A stretch of 64,000 nt of DNA from Kosakonia pseudosacchari. Its GTDB lineage: Bacteria; Pseudomonadota; Gammaproteobacteria; Enterobacterales; Enterobacteriaceae. The notes beneath the pieces were generated by a model, which was not told the DNA's origin, searched no databases, and saw nothing but the letters and a program-made list of their open reading frames with translations. The position numbers and the translations under genes were made by a program. Positions 1 to 9,001 of this stretch are shown here, one piece after another (positions within the stretch are counted from its first letter, which is position 1; each line of letters begins with the position of its first letter). Location: assembly GCF_900184035.1 (NCBI RefSeq), contig NZ_FXWP01000023.1:1-64000 (forward strand), given 5' to 3'.

Positions 1-74
1 TTTCCCGCCGTGAAGTCAACTGTTTATTTTCAGATTTCTTCACCTGACAGGCCGGTGTATTTGCCGTTGTGCCG

Positions 75-125
75 TGTCAGTGGTGGCGCATTATAGGGCG
101 TTAATTCCCGCTGACAACCCCTAAT
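75..125 (-). promoter_or_regulatory. rRNA operon P1 promoter (rrnB-like), reading out of the left edge
   Basis: Read on the minus strand, this is a typical enterobacterial rrn P1 promoter. The -35 TTGTCA is at 112-117, the -10 TATAAT at 90-95, with a 16-bp spacer, followed by the conserved start region GCGCCACCACTGACACGG. A TTGACT at 14-19 (minus strand) fits the -35 of promoter P2, whose -10 lies outside the window. AT-rich DNA upstream (about 120-165) could hold the UP element and Fis sites. In E. coli murI lies directly upstream of rrnB, so a 16S rRNA gene is expected just beyond base 1. No rRNA sequence itself is visible. Confidence 0.9.
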
Positions 126-168
126 TTCAAAAAACTTTTCAACCGTCTCTTTTTTGCGCAAAACTGCG

Positions 169-1020
169 CTAAAGCGCCAGTTTTTCGAGCTTTTTGAATC
201 CATAGCGTTGCAAAACGGGCAATAATTGTGCGGTCTCTGGCGTTAAGGCCATGCAATAGGCAATATTCTCATCGGAAGATTTCGCATCCGGCGCTTCGTG
301 TTCAAGCAGCCAGGCAGTACGTCGCGCAATTGCCGCACCTGAATCAATCAAACGCGTCCCTTCCGGTAACACTTGCAGCAATTCATCTTGCAGTAAAGGA
401 AAGTGCGTACATCCCAGCACCACCGTATCCGGTGGCTCTTTCATGCGTAGCCATGGGCGAAGGATATGTCGCAGCTCATCCAGCGAGACCGTTTCACCAT
501 GCAGTTTCGCTTCCGCCAGCACCACTAATTCCGCCGAACCCAGCATCTCAATCCGGCACTCATTCGCGAAACGCGAAATCAGTTCGTGTGTATAAGGGCG
601 CTTCACCGTCCCCCGCGTTGCCAGCAGCCCTACCACGCCGTTCGCCGTTAGGCGCGCTGCGGGTTTGATGGCAGGCACAACACCGACGACAGGGAAGGAA
701 AACTTCTCCCGCAGCGCAGGTAACGATACGGTGCTCGCCGTGTTACAGGCGATAACAGCCAGTGCGAGGGGGTATTGGGCCTGAACGGCAGTGACGATTT
801 CGACAACGCGCTCAACGATAAACGCTTCGCTCTTCTCGCCATAGGGGAAAGCGACATTGTCAAATGTGTAGATGTAATGCAGATCCGGCAGGAGATGCCG
901 GATCTCATCATAAACGGATAACCCACCGACGCCGGAGTCAAACACCAGCACGGTAGGACGTGCGTCAGAAGGTGTAGCTGCCAGACAAGGTGTATTCCCG
1001 TCCTGCAGTTTGGTAGCCAT
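169..1020 (-). CDS. murI: Glutamate racemase MurI
   Basis: Converts L-glutamate to D-glutamate in the cytoplasm for the peptidoglycan stem peptide. The 283-residue product is nearly identical to E. coli MurI. The two catalytic cysteines are visible in ACNTAST (C92) and LGCTHFP (about C204), and the substrate loop DSGVGGLS follows the N-terminal extension known to bind the UDP-MurNAc-Ala activator. An in-frame ATG lies 45 bp upstream at 1065, but the start at 1020 gives the E. coli N-terminus MATKLQDGNTPCLAATP. The 5' end overlaps the end of btuB by 56 bp in another frame, as in E. coli, which suggests translational linkage. Confidence 0.97.
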   Translation of the reverse strand: MATKLQDGNTPCLAATPSDARPTVLVFDSGVGGLSVYDEIRHLLPDLHYIYTFDNVAFPYGEKSEAFIVERVVEIVTAVQAQYPLALAVIACNTASTVSLPALREKFSFPVVGVVPAIKPAARLTANGVVGLLATRGTVKRPYTHELISRFANECRIEMLGSAELVVLAEAKLHGETVSLDELRHILRPWLRMKEPPDTVVLGCTHFPLLQDELLQVLPEGTRLIDSGAAIARRTAWLLEHEAPDAKSSDENIAYCMALTPETAQLLPVLQRYGFKKLEKLAL

Positions 1021-2815
1021 ATGCTGTCTCGTACTCTTTATCGAACAGGTTGGCGATTTTACCACGAACTGTCAGATGAGAGGTCACAGGATATGAGGCA
1101 GAAAAATCAACCGTACTATAACTTGGCAAAATACGTTGCTCAGGATTATAGGTCGAAGTGCGGTTGTCATAGCGCTTACCGAAGTACTCCCAAGCCAGAT
1201 CCATATCGACATTCAATACGGACCAGTCAAGCTGATACTTCGCCTGGCGCTTCGCACGACGCGGCAGCACTTCATGGGTTTCATCATCACGCGGGTCAAT
1301 ATATTGCAGCGTCACGCGATGCGAGAAAATGCCGGTATCGACGCTACCCGTCCATTCAACGCCTTTAATGGTGGCCGAGTTGATGTTGTAGTAAGCCGTA
1401 TCGCTGTAGGTGATCAGGTTTTCGATCTCATAACGATACGTGGAAAGACGCCAGTCCAGCGGGCCGGTTAAGCCTTCAACGCCCGCCTCCCACTGTCTGG
1501 ACTCTTCCGGTTTCAGATTCGGGTTGGAAGCAATATCAAAGCGCTTCGCACCAAACTGTTGGCCTAAAGAAGGTGCCAGGAAACCAGTGCCGTAAGAAAC
1601 GGTCAGACGATAATTCTCAACGAACTCCCAGCCTGCGGCGGTCTGCCAGGTGCCATGCCAGCCGAATTCGTCATCTTTATCTTCACGACCAGAAGCTTCC
1701 AGCGTCACGTCGCCGAACTGTTGCATTCCGTTCAGGTACAGACCCGTGTTCTCACGCTCATAAGCATCGCGCGTCGTTTTATTAGAAGAAACCAGACGCT
1801 CCTGTTTCCAGTCTACGCCTGCGCCAACAGAGCCTTTACCTACATCAACGTTATTACCCCACTGGATATAGCGCTGTTCCATATCATCCAGCGTGGTGCC
1901 GTCGTTATAACGACCATAAATGCTGCTGTAGTTGTAGTCTTTGCTTTTCTGGTAGCTTGCCAGCAACTGGGACGAGTAAATCCCCTGGGTGAAATTCAGC
2001 CCGGTATCCCAACCCTGAACAAACAGCTGACGCTCATCAGCGCTATAGGCTGGCAAATACGGCGCGCTGCCAAGGTCGTAATCCACGTTGTTGCTAAAGT
2101 TATAGCCACGAAAAAAGCCATCGAAGTTGTCGTTAAACTTGTGCTGCAGGCTGCCCCAGAACGTTTTGTTGCGATAGCCGTCGCGATCTTCATCATGATC
2201 CCAGCTTGAACCGGGCTGCGCGTTAAAACCGCGCGTGCTGGTATAAGAACCCGCCGCCGTCGCCACCGTGTCGCCAAATCGCTGGCGCAGCGTACCGTCA
2301 TACGTCTGATAGCCCTTCGAACCAACCCCGGCATTGATTTGTGATTTCTCATTGCCGGTCATGGTAATGACGTTAACCACGCCGCCAATTGCCCCTGAGC
2401 CATACACAGCAGAGCGCGGCCCGCGAATATACTCAACGCGTTGCACTAAAGAGAGCGGGATTTGATTCAGTTCGGGATCGTTGGAAATCCCGGAGCGCGC
2501 GACCGGTACGCCATCAATCAACAGCAGCAGGTGTTTCGCTTCCGTGCCCCGCACATAAACCGAGGCGGTTTGGCCTAATCCGCCGTTTTGCGCAATATCA
2601 ACACCAGGCAGGCGACGCAACACATCAACCAGTGAGCGAGACTGCCAGCGATCGATGTCCTCACGCGTCACCACTTCCGTTGGTGCAAGCACCGTCTTAG
2701 CCGGTTGTTGAAAACGATTTGCTGTCACCACCAAATTGTCTGAGCTGCTATCTTGCGCCCAGCCGGAAAAAGCTGTGACGGAGAGCGCCGTCAGCAGCGA
2801 AGCTTTTTTAATCAT
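965..2815 (-). CDS. btuB: Outer membrane vitamin B12 receptor BtuB
   Basis: TonB-dependent outer membrane barrel that imports cobalamins. The 616-residue protein has a signal peptide (MIKKASLLTALSVTAFSGWA), a TonB box (DNLVVTANR), the plug-domain block VEYIRGPRSAVYGSGAIGGVV and a C-terminal strand ending in Phe (YTLSGSYTF). The signal peptide, plug and last strands match E. coli BtuB closely, but much of the barrel and its loops differ strongly (for example DGVPVARSGISNDPELNQIP). The start at 2815 gives the usual signal sequence; an upstream ATG at 2830 is less likely. Expression is expected to be controlled by the riboswitch just upstream. The 3' end overlaps murI. Confidence 0.95.
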   Translation of the reverse strand: MIKKASLLTALSVTAFSGWAQDSSSDNLVVTANRFQQPAKTVLAPTEVVTREDIDRWQSRSLVDVLRRLPGVDIAQNGGLGQTASVYVRGTEAKHLLLLIDGVPVARSGISNDPELNQIPLSLVQRVEYIRGPRSAVYGSGAIGGVVNVITMTGNEKSQINAGVGSKGYQTYDGTLRQRFGDTVATAAGSYTSTRGFNAQPGSSWDHDEDRDGYRNKTFWGSLQHKFNDNFDGFFRGYNFSNNVDYDLGSAPYLPAYSADERQLFVQGWDTGLNFTQGIYSSQLLASYQKSKDYNYSSIYGRYNDGTTLDDMEQRYIQWGNNVDVGKGSVGAGVDWKQERLVSSNKTTRDAYERENTGLYLNGMQQFGDVTLEASGREDKDDEFGWHGTWQTAAGWEFVENYRLTVSYGTGFLAPSLGQQFGAKRFDIASNPNLKPEESRQWEAGVEGLTGPLDWRLSTYRYEIENLITYSDTAYYNINSATIKGVEWTGSVDTGIFSHRVTLQYIDPRDDETHEVLPRRAKRQAKYQLDWSVLNVDMDLAWEYFGKRYDNRTSTYNPEQRILPSYSTVDFSASYPVTSHLTVRGKIANLFDKEYETAYGYQTAGREYTLSGSYTF

Positions 2816-2822
2816 TGTGAAA

Positions 2823-3040
2823 GCATCCACATAAGAGTAAGGATGCCGCAGGTTCCATCAATAGCACGCGATGATGTCAACCAGATGCGACGTATACCGG
2901 CAGGTCTTCGGGCTTGGAGGTACATCAAGAAAGCGACTTCCCACCCAACAGGCAGTGTCTGCTCTCTCACCTTGATCCTTACCGCTGCGCGTCAGCCCCA
3001 GATTCTCACTGGATTCCCTTTTAACTCACAGGACCGGAAC
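2823..3040 (-). promoter_or_regulatory. Cobalamin (adenosylcobalamin) riboswitch of btuB
   Basis: The btuB leader matches the E. coli cobalamin riboswitch. On the minus strand the 5' part with GGTCCTGTGAGTTAAAAGGG lies near 3015-3037. The core CTGACGCGCAGCGGTAAGG follows. The B12 box AAGCCCGAAGACCTGCCGG is at 2897-2915. A hairpin GCATCC...GGATGC at 2823-2846 next to the btuB start is the likely expression platform that hides the ribosome binding site. When B12 binds, btuB translation should fall. The rest of the 2816-3170 gap holds the btuB and trmA promoters. Confidence 0.93.
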
Positions 3041-3170
3041 AGGGATGCTACATTCTGTAACATATGGATGTCCAGACTGCTAACTGACTATTTAGCTCGC
3101 ATCCGGGGCTGGACATCGTCTGAGCAATGCCTACAATCCCCGCGTTATTCTTAATCACTCAGGAAGCATG

Positions 3171-4277
3171 ATGACCCCCGAACACCTGCCGACAGATCAG
3201 TACGAAGCCCAACTGGCCGAAAAAGTCGTGCGTCTGCAATCGATGATGACGCCTTTTTCCGCGCCGCTTCCGGAGGTGTTCCGCTCACCGGTCAGCCATT
3301 ACCGTATGCGCGCCGAATTCCGCATCTGGCATGACGGCGATGATCTCTACCACATCATTTTCGATCAGCAGACCAAATCACGTATTCGGGTGAATAGCTT
3401 CCCGGCGGCAAGCGAGCTGATTAACCAATTAATGACGGTCATGATCGAGGCGGTACGCGGAAATAAAACCCTGCGTCATAAGCTGTTCCAGATTGACTAC
3501 CTGAGCACCATCAGCAACCAGGCGATTGTCACCCTGCTCTACCACAAAAAGCTGGATGATGAATGGCAAACAGAAGCCGCGCGTCTGCGTGACGCGCTGC
3601 GCGCGCAGAATCTGAATGTGCAGCTGATTGGCCGTGCGACGAAAACCAAAATCGAGCTGGATCAGGATTTTGTCGACGAGCGTCTGCCGGTCGGCGGCAG
3701 AGAGATGATCTACCGCCAGGTGGAGAACAGCTTTACGCAGCCTAACGCGGCGATGAACATTCAGATGCTGGAGTGGGCGCTGGATGTTACGCGTCATTCT
3801 ACGGGTGATCTGCTGGAGTTGTACTGCGGAAACGGCAACTTCTCGCTGGCGCTGGCGCGCAATTTCGATCGTGTACTGGCCACCGAAATCGCCAAACCGT
3901 CCGTGGCGGCAGCGCAATACAATATCGCGGCTAACCACATCGATAACGTGCAGATTATCCGCATGTCCGCCGAAGAGTTTACCCAGGCGATGAATGGCGT
4001 ACGCGCCTTTAACCGTTTACAAGGAATCGATCTGACGAGCTACCAGTGCGAAACGATTTTCGTCGATCCCCCGCGTAGCGGGCTGGACGCGGAAACCGAG
4101 AAAATGGTGCAGGCCTATTCGCGTATTCTGTATATCTCCTGCAATCCGGAAACACTGTGTAAGAACCTGGAAACATTGAGCCAGACGCACAACGTTTCAC
4201 GTCTGGCGCTGTTCGATCAATTCCCGTATACGCACCACATGGAGTGCGGTGTACTGCTTACGCGTAAAGACAAATAG
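3171..4277 (+). CDS. trmA: tRNA/tmRNA (uracil-C5)-methyltransferase TrmA
   Basis: Makes 5-methyluridine at position 54 of tRNA using S-adenosylmethionine. The 368-residue product matches E. coli TrmA (366). Visible motifs are the SAM-binding block [16 protein letters not shown], the DPPRSGLD motif, and the catalytic cysteine in [13 protein letters not shown]. Two ATGs are adjacent (3168 and 3171); the second gives the E. coli-like [19 protein letters not shown]. The gene is divergent from btuB and is followed by a strong hairpin. Confidence 0.97.
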   Translation: MTPEHLPTDQYEAQLAEKVVRLQSMMTPFSAPLPEVFRSPVSHYRMRAEFRIWHDGDDLYHIIFDQQTKSRIRVNSFPAASELINQLMTVMIEAVRGNKTLRHKLFQIDYLSTISNQAIVTLLYHKKLDDEWQTEAARLRDALRAQNLNVQLIGRATKTKIELDQDFVDERLPVGGREMIYRQVENSFTQPNAAMNIQMLEWALDVTRHSTGDLLELYCGNGNFSLALARNFDRVLATEIAKPSVAAAQYNIAANHIDNVQIIRMSAEEFTQAMNGVRAFNRLQGIDLTSYQCETIFVDPPRSGLDAETEKMVQAYSRILYISCNPETLCKNLETLSQTHNVSRLALFDQFPYTHHMECGVLLTRKDK

Positions 4278-4318
4278 CGCTATTCAGCGCTGTATAAAAT
4301 ACGCCAATTCCATTTAAC

Positions 4319-4343
4319 GGCTGGCCTGTCAAACAGGCCAGCC
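4319..4343. terminator. Perfect hairpin after trmA
   Basis: GGCTGGCCTG, a TCAAA loop, then CAGGCCAGCC: a perfect 10-bp stem 42 bp after the trmA stop. No clear T-run follows, so it may act as a weak terminator or an RNA-stabilising 3' stem. Confidence 0.6.
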
Positions 4344-4509
4344 GAATAATAGTGGTGAGAGGAAAATAACTGCTGCACGTAACTATTTATTTATCAGAAT
4401 AATGACGATTGCGGAACGTGATCGCGCTAACGTTATTTTATAATAATTTGTGAATGTTCTGACACGGTATTTATATTACCAGAGATATTTAATCCTGTTA
4501 TTAAGCAAT

Positions 4510-4532
4510 CAGCCCTGCACGAAACAGGGCTG
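4510..4532 (-). terminator. Hairpin downstream of the cupin gene
   Basis: CAGCCCTG, a CACGAAA loop, CAGGGCTG: an 8-bp perfect stem just after the end of the minus-strand cupin gene. There is no T-run, so terminator activity is tentative. The DNA between this hairpin and the trmA hairpin is AT-rich and holds no gene that I can support. Confidence 0.4.
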
Positions 4533-4553
4533 AGAAGTAATGTCTTTTACGGG

Positions 4554-5003
4554 TTATTTATCGGCAATAAAGTGATCATCATCGCCTACCGGAATATAAA
4601 CACGAACCCACTCTTTACCGTCGACAATATCCCAGCTGTGACCTTCTCCCGCCGTGTCTGCCGCAAGCAAAATGGTGCCGGGTTCGATGATGAAGGTTGA
4701 GCCATCGCTGACCCTGAACTTCAACTTACCTTTCATCGTCACCACGTATTGCTTCTTCGGTGCCGGATGCACACCTTTTTGCCACTCTTCGAAGGTATTG
4801 CTGAAGTAGAGATTTTGCGAAGAGAGCTTCGCCAGCGAGGGAACAGAACCTTTAATAAACGCAGAGTGGTTATCCTGCGTATTAATGAGCTTTATCGCCG
4901 GAATACGATGTTCGCTCACGTTCATTTTTGTTGTATCCGCAGATCCGGTGATCGAAATAACTAAACCTGCAGTGGCTAATAGAAGTTGTGTTATTTTTTT
5001 CAT
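4554..5003 (-). CDS. Exported cupin-fold protein of unknown function
   Basis: A 149-residue protein with a clear signal peptide (MKKITQLLLATAGLVISITGSA), so probably periplasmic. The rest looks like a single cupin barrel: a first motif region around H79-Q85 to the KGKLKF turn, and a second around PGTILLAADTAGEGHSW with H122. The metal-binding set of a classical cupin (HxH, E, H) is only partly present, so metal binding is uncertain. K-12 has no gene between trmA and yijD, and the flanking DNA is markedly AT-rich, which suggests acquisition. No neighbour hints at a substrate. I do not recognise a named family. Confidence 0.75.
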   Translation of the reverse strand: MKKITQLLLATAGLVISITGSADTTKMNVSEHRIPAIKLINTQDNHSAFIKGSVPSLAKLSSQNLYFSNTFEEWQKGVHPAPKKQYVVTMKGKLKFRVSDGSTFIIEPGTILLAADTAGEGHSWDIVDGKEWVRVYIPVGDDDHFIADK

Positions 5004-5110
5004 GAGGATGTCCAGAGTTAATTTTTACCTGCAACCTGAAAGCATCAGGCAACCGAATAAAATGCCGCTCCAGTACAACAAAGAAAGGGAATTACATCGT
5101 AGATTTTTTT

Positions 5111-5129
5111 AATTAATAAATTATTAATT
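5111..5129. promoter_or_regulatory. Perfect 19-bp inverted repeat upstream of the cupin gene
   Basis: AATTAATAAATTATTAATT has two perfect 9-bp arms around one central base. It lies about 108 bp upstream of the cupin start in an AT-rich stretch (5100-5135). It could be an operator or part of a promoter for that gene. This is inference from symmetry only. Confidence 0.4.
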
Positions 5130-5204
5130 CATTAAGGCTGGAAACTATTTCGGAGGATAAAAAAGAAAGAGATAATTGTCGGCGCTCACTTATTCACGAA
5201 TATA

Positions 5205-5231
5205 AACCCCTCTCCCGCAGGGAGAGGGGTT
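5205..5231. repeat. CCCTCTCCC-type intergenic palindrome (copy 1), end of yijD
   Basis: A stem of AACCCCTCTCCC and GGGAGAGGGGTT around a GCA loop, just after the minus-strand yijD stop. Related palindromes occur at 23875, 40087, 44050, 52413 and 63188. Likely works as a 3' hairpin or terminator for yijD. Confidence 0.7.
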
Positions 5232-5236
5232 AACGC

Positions 5237-5596
5237 TTATTCAGAGGCTTCGTGTTTGCGACCGCGCAGACGAAAACCAATCCAGAAAACCAGCACCACC
5301 GACAATACGGCAGGCAGGAAGTTAGAACCGATATCCGGGTACTCGGCGCGTACCACCGTACTGTAAATCAGCACTCCGAGGATAAAACACGCGGCGGCAA
5401 GGCCTGGCAGCCCCACCGGCATAGTGCGATTTTGATAGCGTTGATGCAGACAGTACACCGTCAGCACCAGCGAAATAATCGGGAATATGGAAAACGGTAC
5501 AATAGAGCTGAACACGGCGGAGAACGTACCGTTAATCGATAAGCCAGCGATGAGCGCCAGCAGCAACGTACCTTTATCTTGACCAGACTGTTTCAT
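5237..5596 (-). CDS. yijD: Inner membrane protein YijD (DUF1422)
   Basis: A 119-residue protein, nearly identical to E. coli YijD. Four hydrophobic segments (about residues 10-30, 33-50, 63-83 and 90-108) predict a small polytopic inner membrane protein. Function is unknown. It begins 4 bp after the fabR stop, so the two are surely one transcript, as in K-12, which hints at a link with membrane lipid homeostasis. Confidence 0.95.
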   Translation of the reverse strand: MKQSGQDKGTLLLALIAGLSINGTFSAVFSSIVPFSIFPIISLVLTVYCLHQRYQNRTMPVGLPGLAAACFILGVLIYSTVVRAEYPDIGSNFLPAVLSVVLVFWIGFRLRGRKHEASE

Positions 5597-5599
5597 TAC

Positions 5600-6241
5600 T
5601 CATCCTTCACTCGTCGGTTGATGCGCCAGTTTTTCCTGTTCACGGCGATACCAGTAATACGCGCCTTTTGAAATCATGCGCAATTGTAGTACCAGTCGCT
5701 CTTCTAATTGCCTGCGTTGTTCCGCCCCCACATCCAGCGCCTCAGCACCGGCGTTGAAGACAATCGTCACCATCGCTTCGGCTTGCGCTTCGGTGAACGC
5801 GCGCGGCATATGGTTTTCGAGTTCAAGGTAGTCGGCAAGTTCCGCAATAAAATGTTGGATCTCACGCGCTACCGCCGCACGAAAGGCGGCGGACGTTCCG
5901 GAGCGTTCCCGCAACAGGAGCTGAAAAGCATTGGGGTTATTGCCGATAAATTCCATAAATGTGGAAACCGACGTGCGGATCACGCTACCGCCTTTCGCAA
6001 TACGTTGACGCGCCTGGCGCATCAACTGGCGCAGCATTAACCCGCTTTCGTCCACCATGGTCAGACCGAGTTCATCCACATCACGGAAATGACGATAAAA
6101 AGACGTTGGCGCAATGCCTGCCTCACGGGCGACTTCCCGCAGGCTCAGGCTGGCGAAGCTGCGCTCCGCGCTGAGTTGGCTAAATGCGGCTTCGATCAGC
6201 GAACGCCGGGTTCTCTCTTTTTGTTGCGCTCTTACACCCAT
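5600..6241 (-). CDS. fabR: TetR-family regulator of unsaturated fatty acid synthesis FabR
   Basis: Represses fabA and fabB according to the ratio of unsaturated to saturated acyl-CoA/ACP. The product (213 residues) has an N-terminal TetR helix-turn-helix ([20 protein letters not shown]) and a C-terminal ligand-binding helical domain. The start at 6241 gives [14 protein letters not shown], the E. coli N-terminus. The open frame continues upstream to 6367, but that part is unlike the family. Divergent from sthA. Confidence 0.96.
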   Translation of the reverse strand: MGVRAQQKERTRRSLIEAAFSQLSAERSFASLSLREVAREAGIAPTSFYRHFRDVDELGLTMVDESGLMLRQLMRQARQRIAKGGSVIRTSVSTFMEFIGNNPNAFQLLLRERSGTSAAFRAAVAREIQHFIAELADYLELENHMPRAFTEAQAEAMVTIVFNAGAEALDVGAEQRRQLEERLVLQLRMISKGAYYWYRREQEKLAHQPTSEG

Positions 6242-6440
6242 CACGATGTTTGAATCCTTCCAGGGGCCCGCTGGCACTATACCAGAGAATAAAACCGATC
6301 CGATTGTACTGGATTGTGACTGATTGTTTACGCGCAGTTTCTTCTTTTTCGTGGCAAAAGAGCACAACGATAATTGGGTTACCGCCGCTTTGATGTTAGT
6401 ATTATGTTGCTTTTATGTATAAGAACAGGTAAGCCTTACC

Positions 6441-7841
6441 ATGCCACATTCCTACGATTATGATGCAATAGTAATAGGCTCCGGCCCCGGCGGCGAAGGC
6501 GCAGCCATGGGCCTGGTTAAACAAGGAGCACGGGTCGCGGTTATTGAGCGTTACCATAATGTCGGCGGTGGCTGTACGCATTGGGGCACCATCCCCTCAA
6601 AAGCGTTGCGTCACGCCGTTAGCCGTATTATCGAATTCAACCAAAACCCGCTCTACAGTGACCACACCCGCCTTCTCCGCTCCTCTTTCGCCGATATCCT
6701 GAACCATGCTGAAAGCGTGATTAATCAGCAAACGCGCATGCGTCAGGGCTTTTATGAGCGTAACCGCTGTGAAATTTTAGAAGGCAACGCCCATTTTATT
6801 GATGACCACACACTGGCGCTGGAGTGTCACGACGGCACTGTCGAAACCATCACTGCCGAAAAGTTTGTTATCGCCTGCGGCTCACGACCCTACCGTCCTG
6901 CCGATGTCGATTTCGCCCATCCGCGCGTTTACGACAGCGACTCGATCCTCGATATGCACCACGAACCCCGCCATGTGATCATCTATGGCGCGGGGGTGAT
7001 CGGTTGCGAATACGCGTCGATCTTCCGCGGTATGAACGTCAAAGTGGATCTGATCAACACGCGCGATCGCCTGCTGGCGTTCCTTGATCAGGAGATGTCG
7101 GACTCACTCTCTTATCACTTCTGGAATAGCGGCGTCGTTATCCGCCATAACGAAGAGTATGAGCGCATTGAGCCGCTGGATGACGGGGTGATTATGCACC
7201 TGAAATCCGGCAAAAAACTGAAAGCCGACTGCCTGCTCTACGCCAACGGCCGTACCGGGAACACCGACAGCCTGCAACTGGCGAATATTGGCCTTGAAGC
7301 GGACGGACGCGGTCAGTTGAAGGTTAACAGCATGTACCAGACCGCGCTGCCGCACGTCTATGCGGTAGGTGATGTGATTGGTTACCCAAGCCTGGCATCA
7401 GCGGCTTACGATCAGGGGCGCATTGCCGCGCAGGCGATGATCAAAGGTGAAGCCACGGCGCATCTGATTGAAGATATTCCGACCGGGATTTATACCATTC
7501 CGGAGATCAGTTCCGTGGGCAAAACCGAACAGCAGCTCACGGCCATGAAAGTGCCGTATGAAGTGGGTCGCGCGCAGTTTAAACACCTGGCGCGGGCGCA
7601 GATTGTCGGCATGAATGTCGGTACGCTGAAGATCCTGTTTCACCGCGAAACGAAAGAGATTTTGGGGATTCACTGCTTTGGCGAGCGCGCGGCCGAAATT
7701 ATTCATATCGGCCAGGCGATTATGGAGCAGAAAGGTGGCGGTAACACCATCGAGTACTTTGTTAACACCACCTTTAACTACCCGACCATGGCGGAAGCCT
7801 ACCGGGTAGCGGCGCTAAACGGCTTAAACCGCCTGTTTTAA
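6441..7841 (+). CDS. sthA: Soluble pyridine nucleotide transhydrogenase SthA (UdhA)
   Basis: FAD enzyme that reoxidises NADPH with NAD+ in the cytoplasm. The product is 466 residues, as in E. coli. The FAD dinucleotide-binding motif [10 protein letters not shown] is near the N-terminus, the NAD(P) motif [11 protein letters not shown] is at about 183-193, and the second FAD motif VYAVGDVIG follows. The redox CxxxxC of related disulfide reductases is replaced by CTHWGT, the normal SthA state. The last 18 bp overlap the convergent oxyR end. Confidence 0.97.
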   Translation: MPHSYDYDAIVIGSGPGGEGAAMGLVKQGARVAVIERYHNVGGGCTHWGTIPSKALRHAVSRIIEFNQNPLYSDHTRLLRSSFADILNHAESVINQQTRMRQGFYERNRCEILEGNAHFIDDHTLALECHDGTVETITAEKFVIACGSRPYRPADVDFAHPRVYDSDSILDMHHEPRHVIIYGAGVIGCEYASIFRGMNVKVDLINTRDRLLAFLDQEMSDSLSYHFWNSGVVIRHNEEYERIEPLDDGVIMHLKSGKKLKADCLLYANGRTGNTDSLQLANIGLEADGRGQLKVNSMYQTALPHVYAVGDVIGYPSLASAAYDQGRIAAQAMIKGEATAHLIEDIPTGIYTIPEISSVGKTEQQLTAMKVPYEVGRAQFKHLARAQIVGMNVGTLKILFHRETKEILGIHCFGERAAEIIHIGQAIMEQKGGGNTIEYFVNTTFNYPTMAEAYRVAALNGLNRLF

Positions 7842-8741
7842 CGCCGTGTCGAAATGGCCATCCATCGCACCACGGATGGCCTCTGCCAGCTGCTCATAGC
7901 GGCTGCGCAGCGGCGAACCCGGGCGATACACCAGCCCAACCGTGCGTTTCGGTTCAGGTTTGATGCACGGCAGATACACCACGCCATCGCGTTTACGCTC
8001 GCGCGGAACGGAAAGCGCAGGCAGCAAGGTGATACCGCTCCCGGCGGCGACCATATTGCGCAGCGTTTCCAGGCTGGTTGCGCGGAAATGCGTATCTTCA
8101 TCCGCACCCGCTTCAAAGCAGAAGCCCATCGCCTGGTCGCGCAGGCAGTGCCCGTCTTCCAGCATCAGCAGCTTTTCGCCCGCCAGGTCAGCCATCGGCA
8201 CACATTCGCGGTTCGCCCACGGGTGATCTTCATAAATCGCCAGCATCATCGGCTCATCGTACAGCGGCACCTCAATAAAGGCTTCGCTCTCTTTCACCAG
8301 CGCGAGGATCGCGCAGTCGAGCTTGCCGCTGTCCAGCTGCGCCAGCAGTTGATGCGTCTGCGCTTCATGCAGATACATTTCCAGTTTCGGGAAAGTCTGG
8401 TGCAGCAGCGGAATGATGTGCGGCAACAGGTAAGGTCCAACGGTTGGGATCAGGCCAATATGCAGCGGGCCGGACATCGTTTCCCCCTGCTGGCTTGCCA
8501 TTTCCTTCAGCACTTTGACCTCGCGCAGCACAGTGCGCGCCTGATCTACCAGCAACAAACCCGCCTGGGTGAACAGCACTTTGCGGCTGGTACGCTCCAG
8601 CAGCATTACGCCAAGTTCATCTTCCAGTTTACGGATCTGCCCGCTCAGCGTGGGCTGGCTGACGTGGCAAGAGTCGGCTGCACGGCGAAAATGGCGGTGT
8701 TCGGCTAACGCCACCAGGTACTCAAGATCACGAATATTCAT
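7824..8741 (-). CDS. oxyR: LysR-type peroxide sensor OxyR
   Basis: Activates peroxide defence genes and oxyS after forming a C199-C208 disulfide. The 305-residue protein has an N-terminal LysR helix-turn-helix ([20 protein letters not shown]), the sensor block [13 protein letters not shown] with both redox cysteines, and the LysR substrate domain. Nearly identical to E. coli OxyR. It is divergent from oxyS and overlaps the sthA 3' end by 18 bp. Confidence 0.98.
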   Translation of the reverse strand: MNIRDLEYLVALAEHRHFRRAADSCHVSQPTLSGQIRKLEDELGVMLLERTSRKVLFTQAGLLLVDQARTVLREVKVLKEMASQQGETMSGPLHIGLIPTVGPYLLPHIIPLLHQTFPKLEMYLHEAQTHQLLAQLDSGKLDCAILALVKESEAFIEVPLYDEPMMLAIYEDHPWANRECVPMADLAGEKLLMLEDGHCLRDQAMGFCFEAGADEDTHFRATSLETLRNMVAAGSGITLLPALSVPRERKRDGVVYLPCIKPEPKRTVGLVYRPGSPLRSRYEQLAEAIRGAMDGHFDTALKQAV

Positions 8742-8756
8742 TATTCATCCTCCGTC

Positions 8757-8815
8757 GCCACGATAGTTCATGGCGATAGATAGCATAGCAACGAACGATT
8801 ATCCCTATCAAGCAT
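8757..8815. promoter_or_regulatory. oxyR-oxyS control region with OxyR half-sites
   Basis: Between the divergent oxyR and oxyS lie several ATAG/CTAT-type elements (GCGATAGATAGCATAG near 8772-8787 and ATTATCCCTATC near 8799-8810). Their spacing is compatible with the four-part OxyR site known here in E. coli. Exact footprint limits cannot be set by eye. Confidence 0.6.
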
Positions 8816-8836
8816 TCTGTTCAATAATTAGCACCA

Positions 8837-8947
8837 GAAACGAAGCGGTACCTCTGTTTGACCCGTGATGAGGCCACTACCCCTGTTTCTCTCTGAACAA
8901 CTAAAGCCAACGTGAACGTTTTGCGGACCTGAGAGTCCGCTTTTTTT
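8837..8947 (+). ncRNA. oxyS: OxyS small regulatory RNA
   Basis: The 5' end (GAAACGAAGCGGTACCTC) and the unstructured Hfq region CTAAAGCCAACGTGAAC match E. coli OxyS. The 3' hairpin GCGGACCTGAGAGTCCGC followed by eight Ts is the terminator. The middle of the RNA (8855-8885) has diverged. It is divergent from oxyR, as expected for the OxyR-activated sRNA that represses fhlA and rpoS. Confidence 0.93.
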
Positions 8948-8952
8948 TGCAT

Positions 8953-8977
8953 AAAAAAGCCCGGCGTAACGCCAGGC
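8953..8977 (-). terminator. argH terminator
   Basis: On the minus strand AGCCTGGCG, TTA, CGCCGGGCT is followed by six Ts, 25 bp after the argH stop. It sits back-to-back with the OxyS terminator. Confidence 0.8.
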
Positions 8978-9001
8978 TCCTGTTTGCAAACCGCGCCGCA
9001 C

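Noticed and set aside
7854-8708. Long open frame (284 codons) on the plus strand opposite oxyR
   Set aside because: It mirrors the codon pattern of oxyR, has no RBS and no recognisable domain. A GC-rich coding strand commonly leaves such an antisense frame open.
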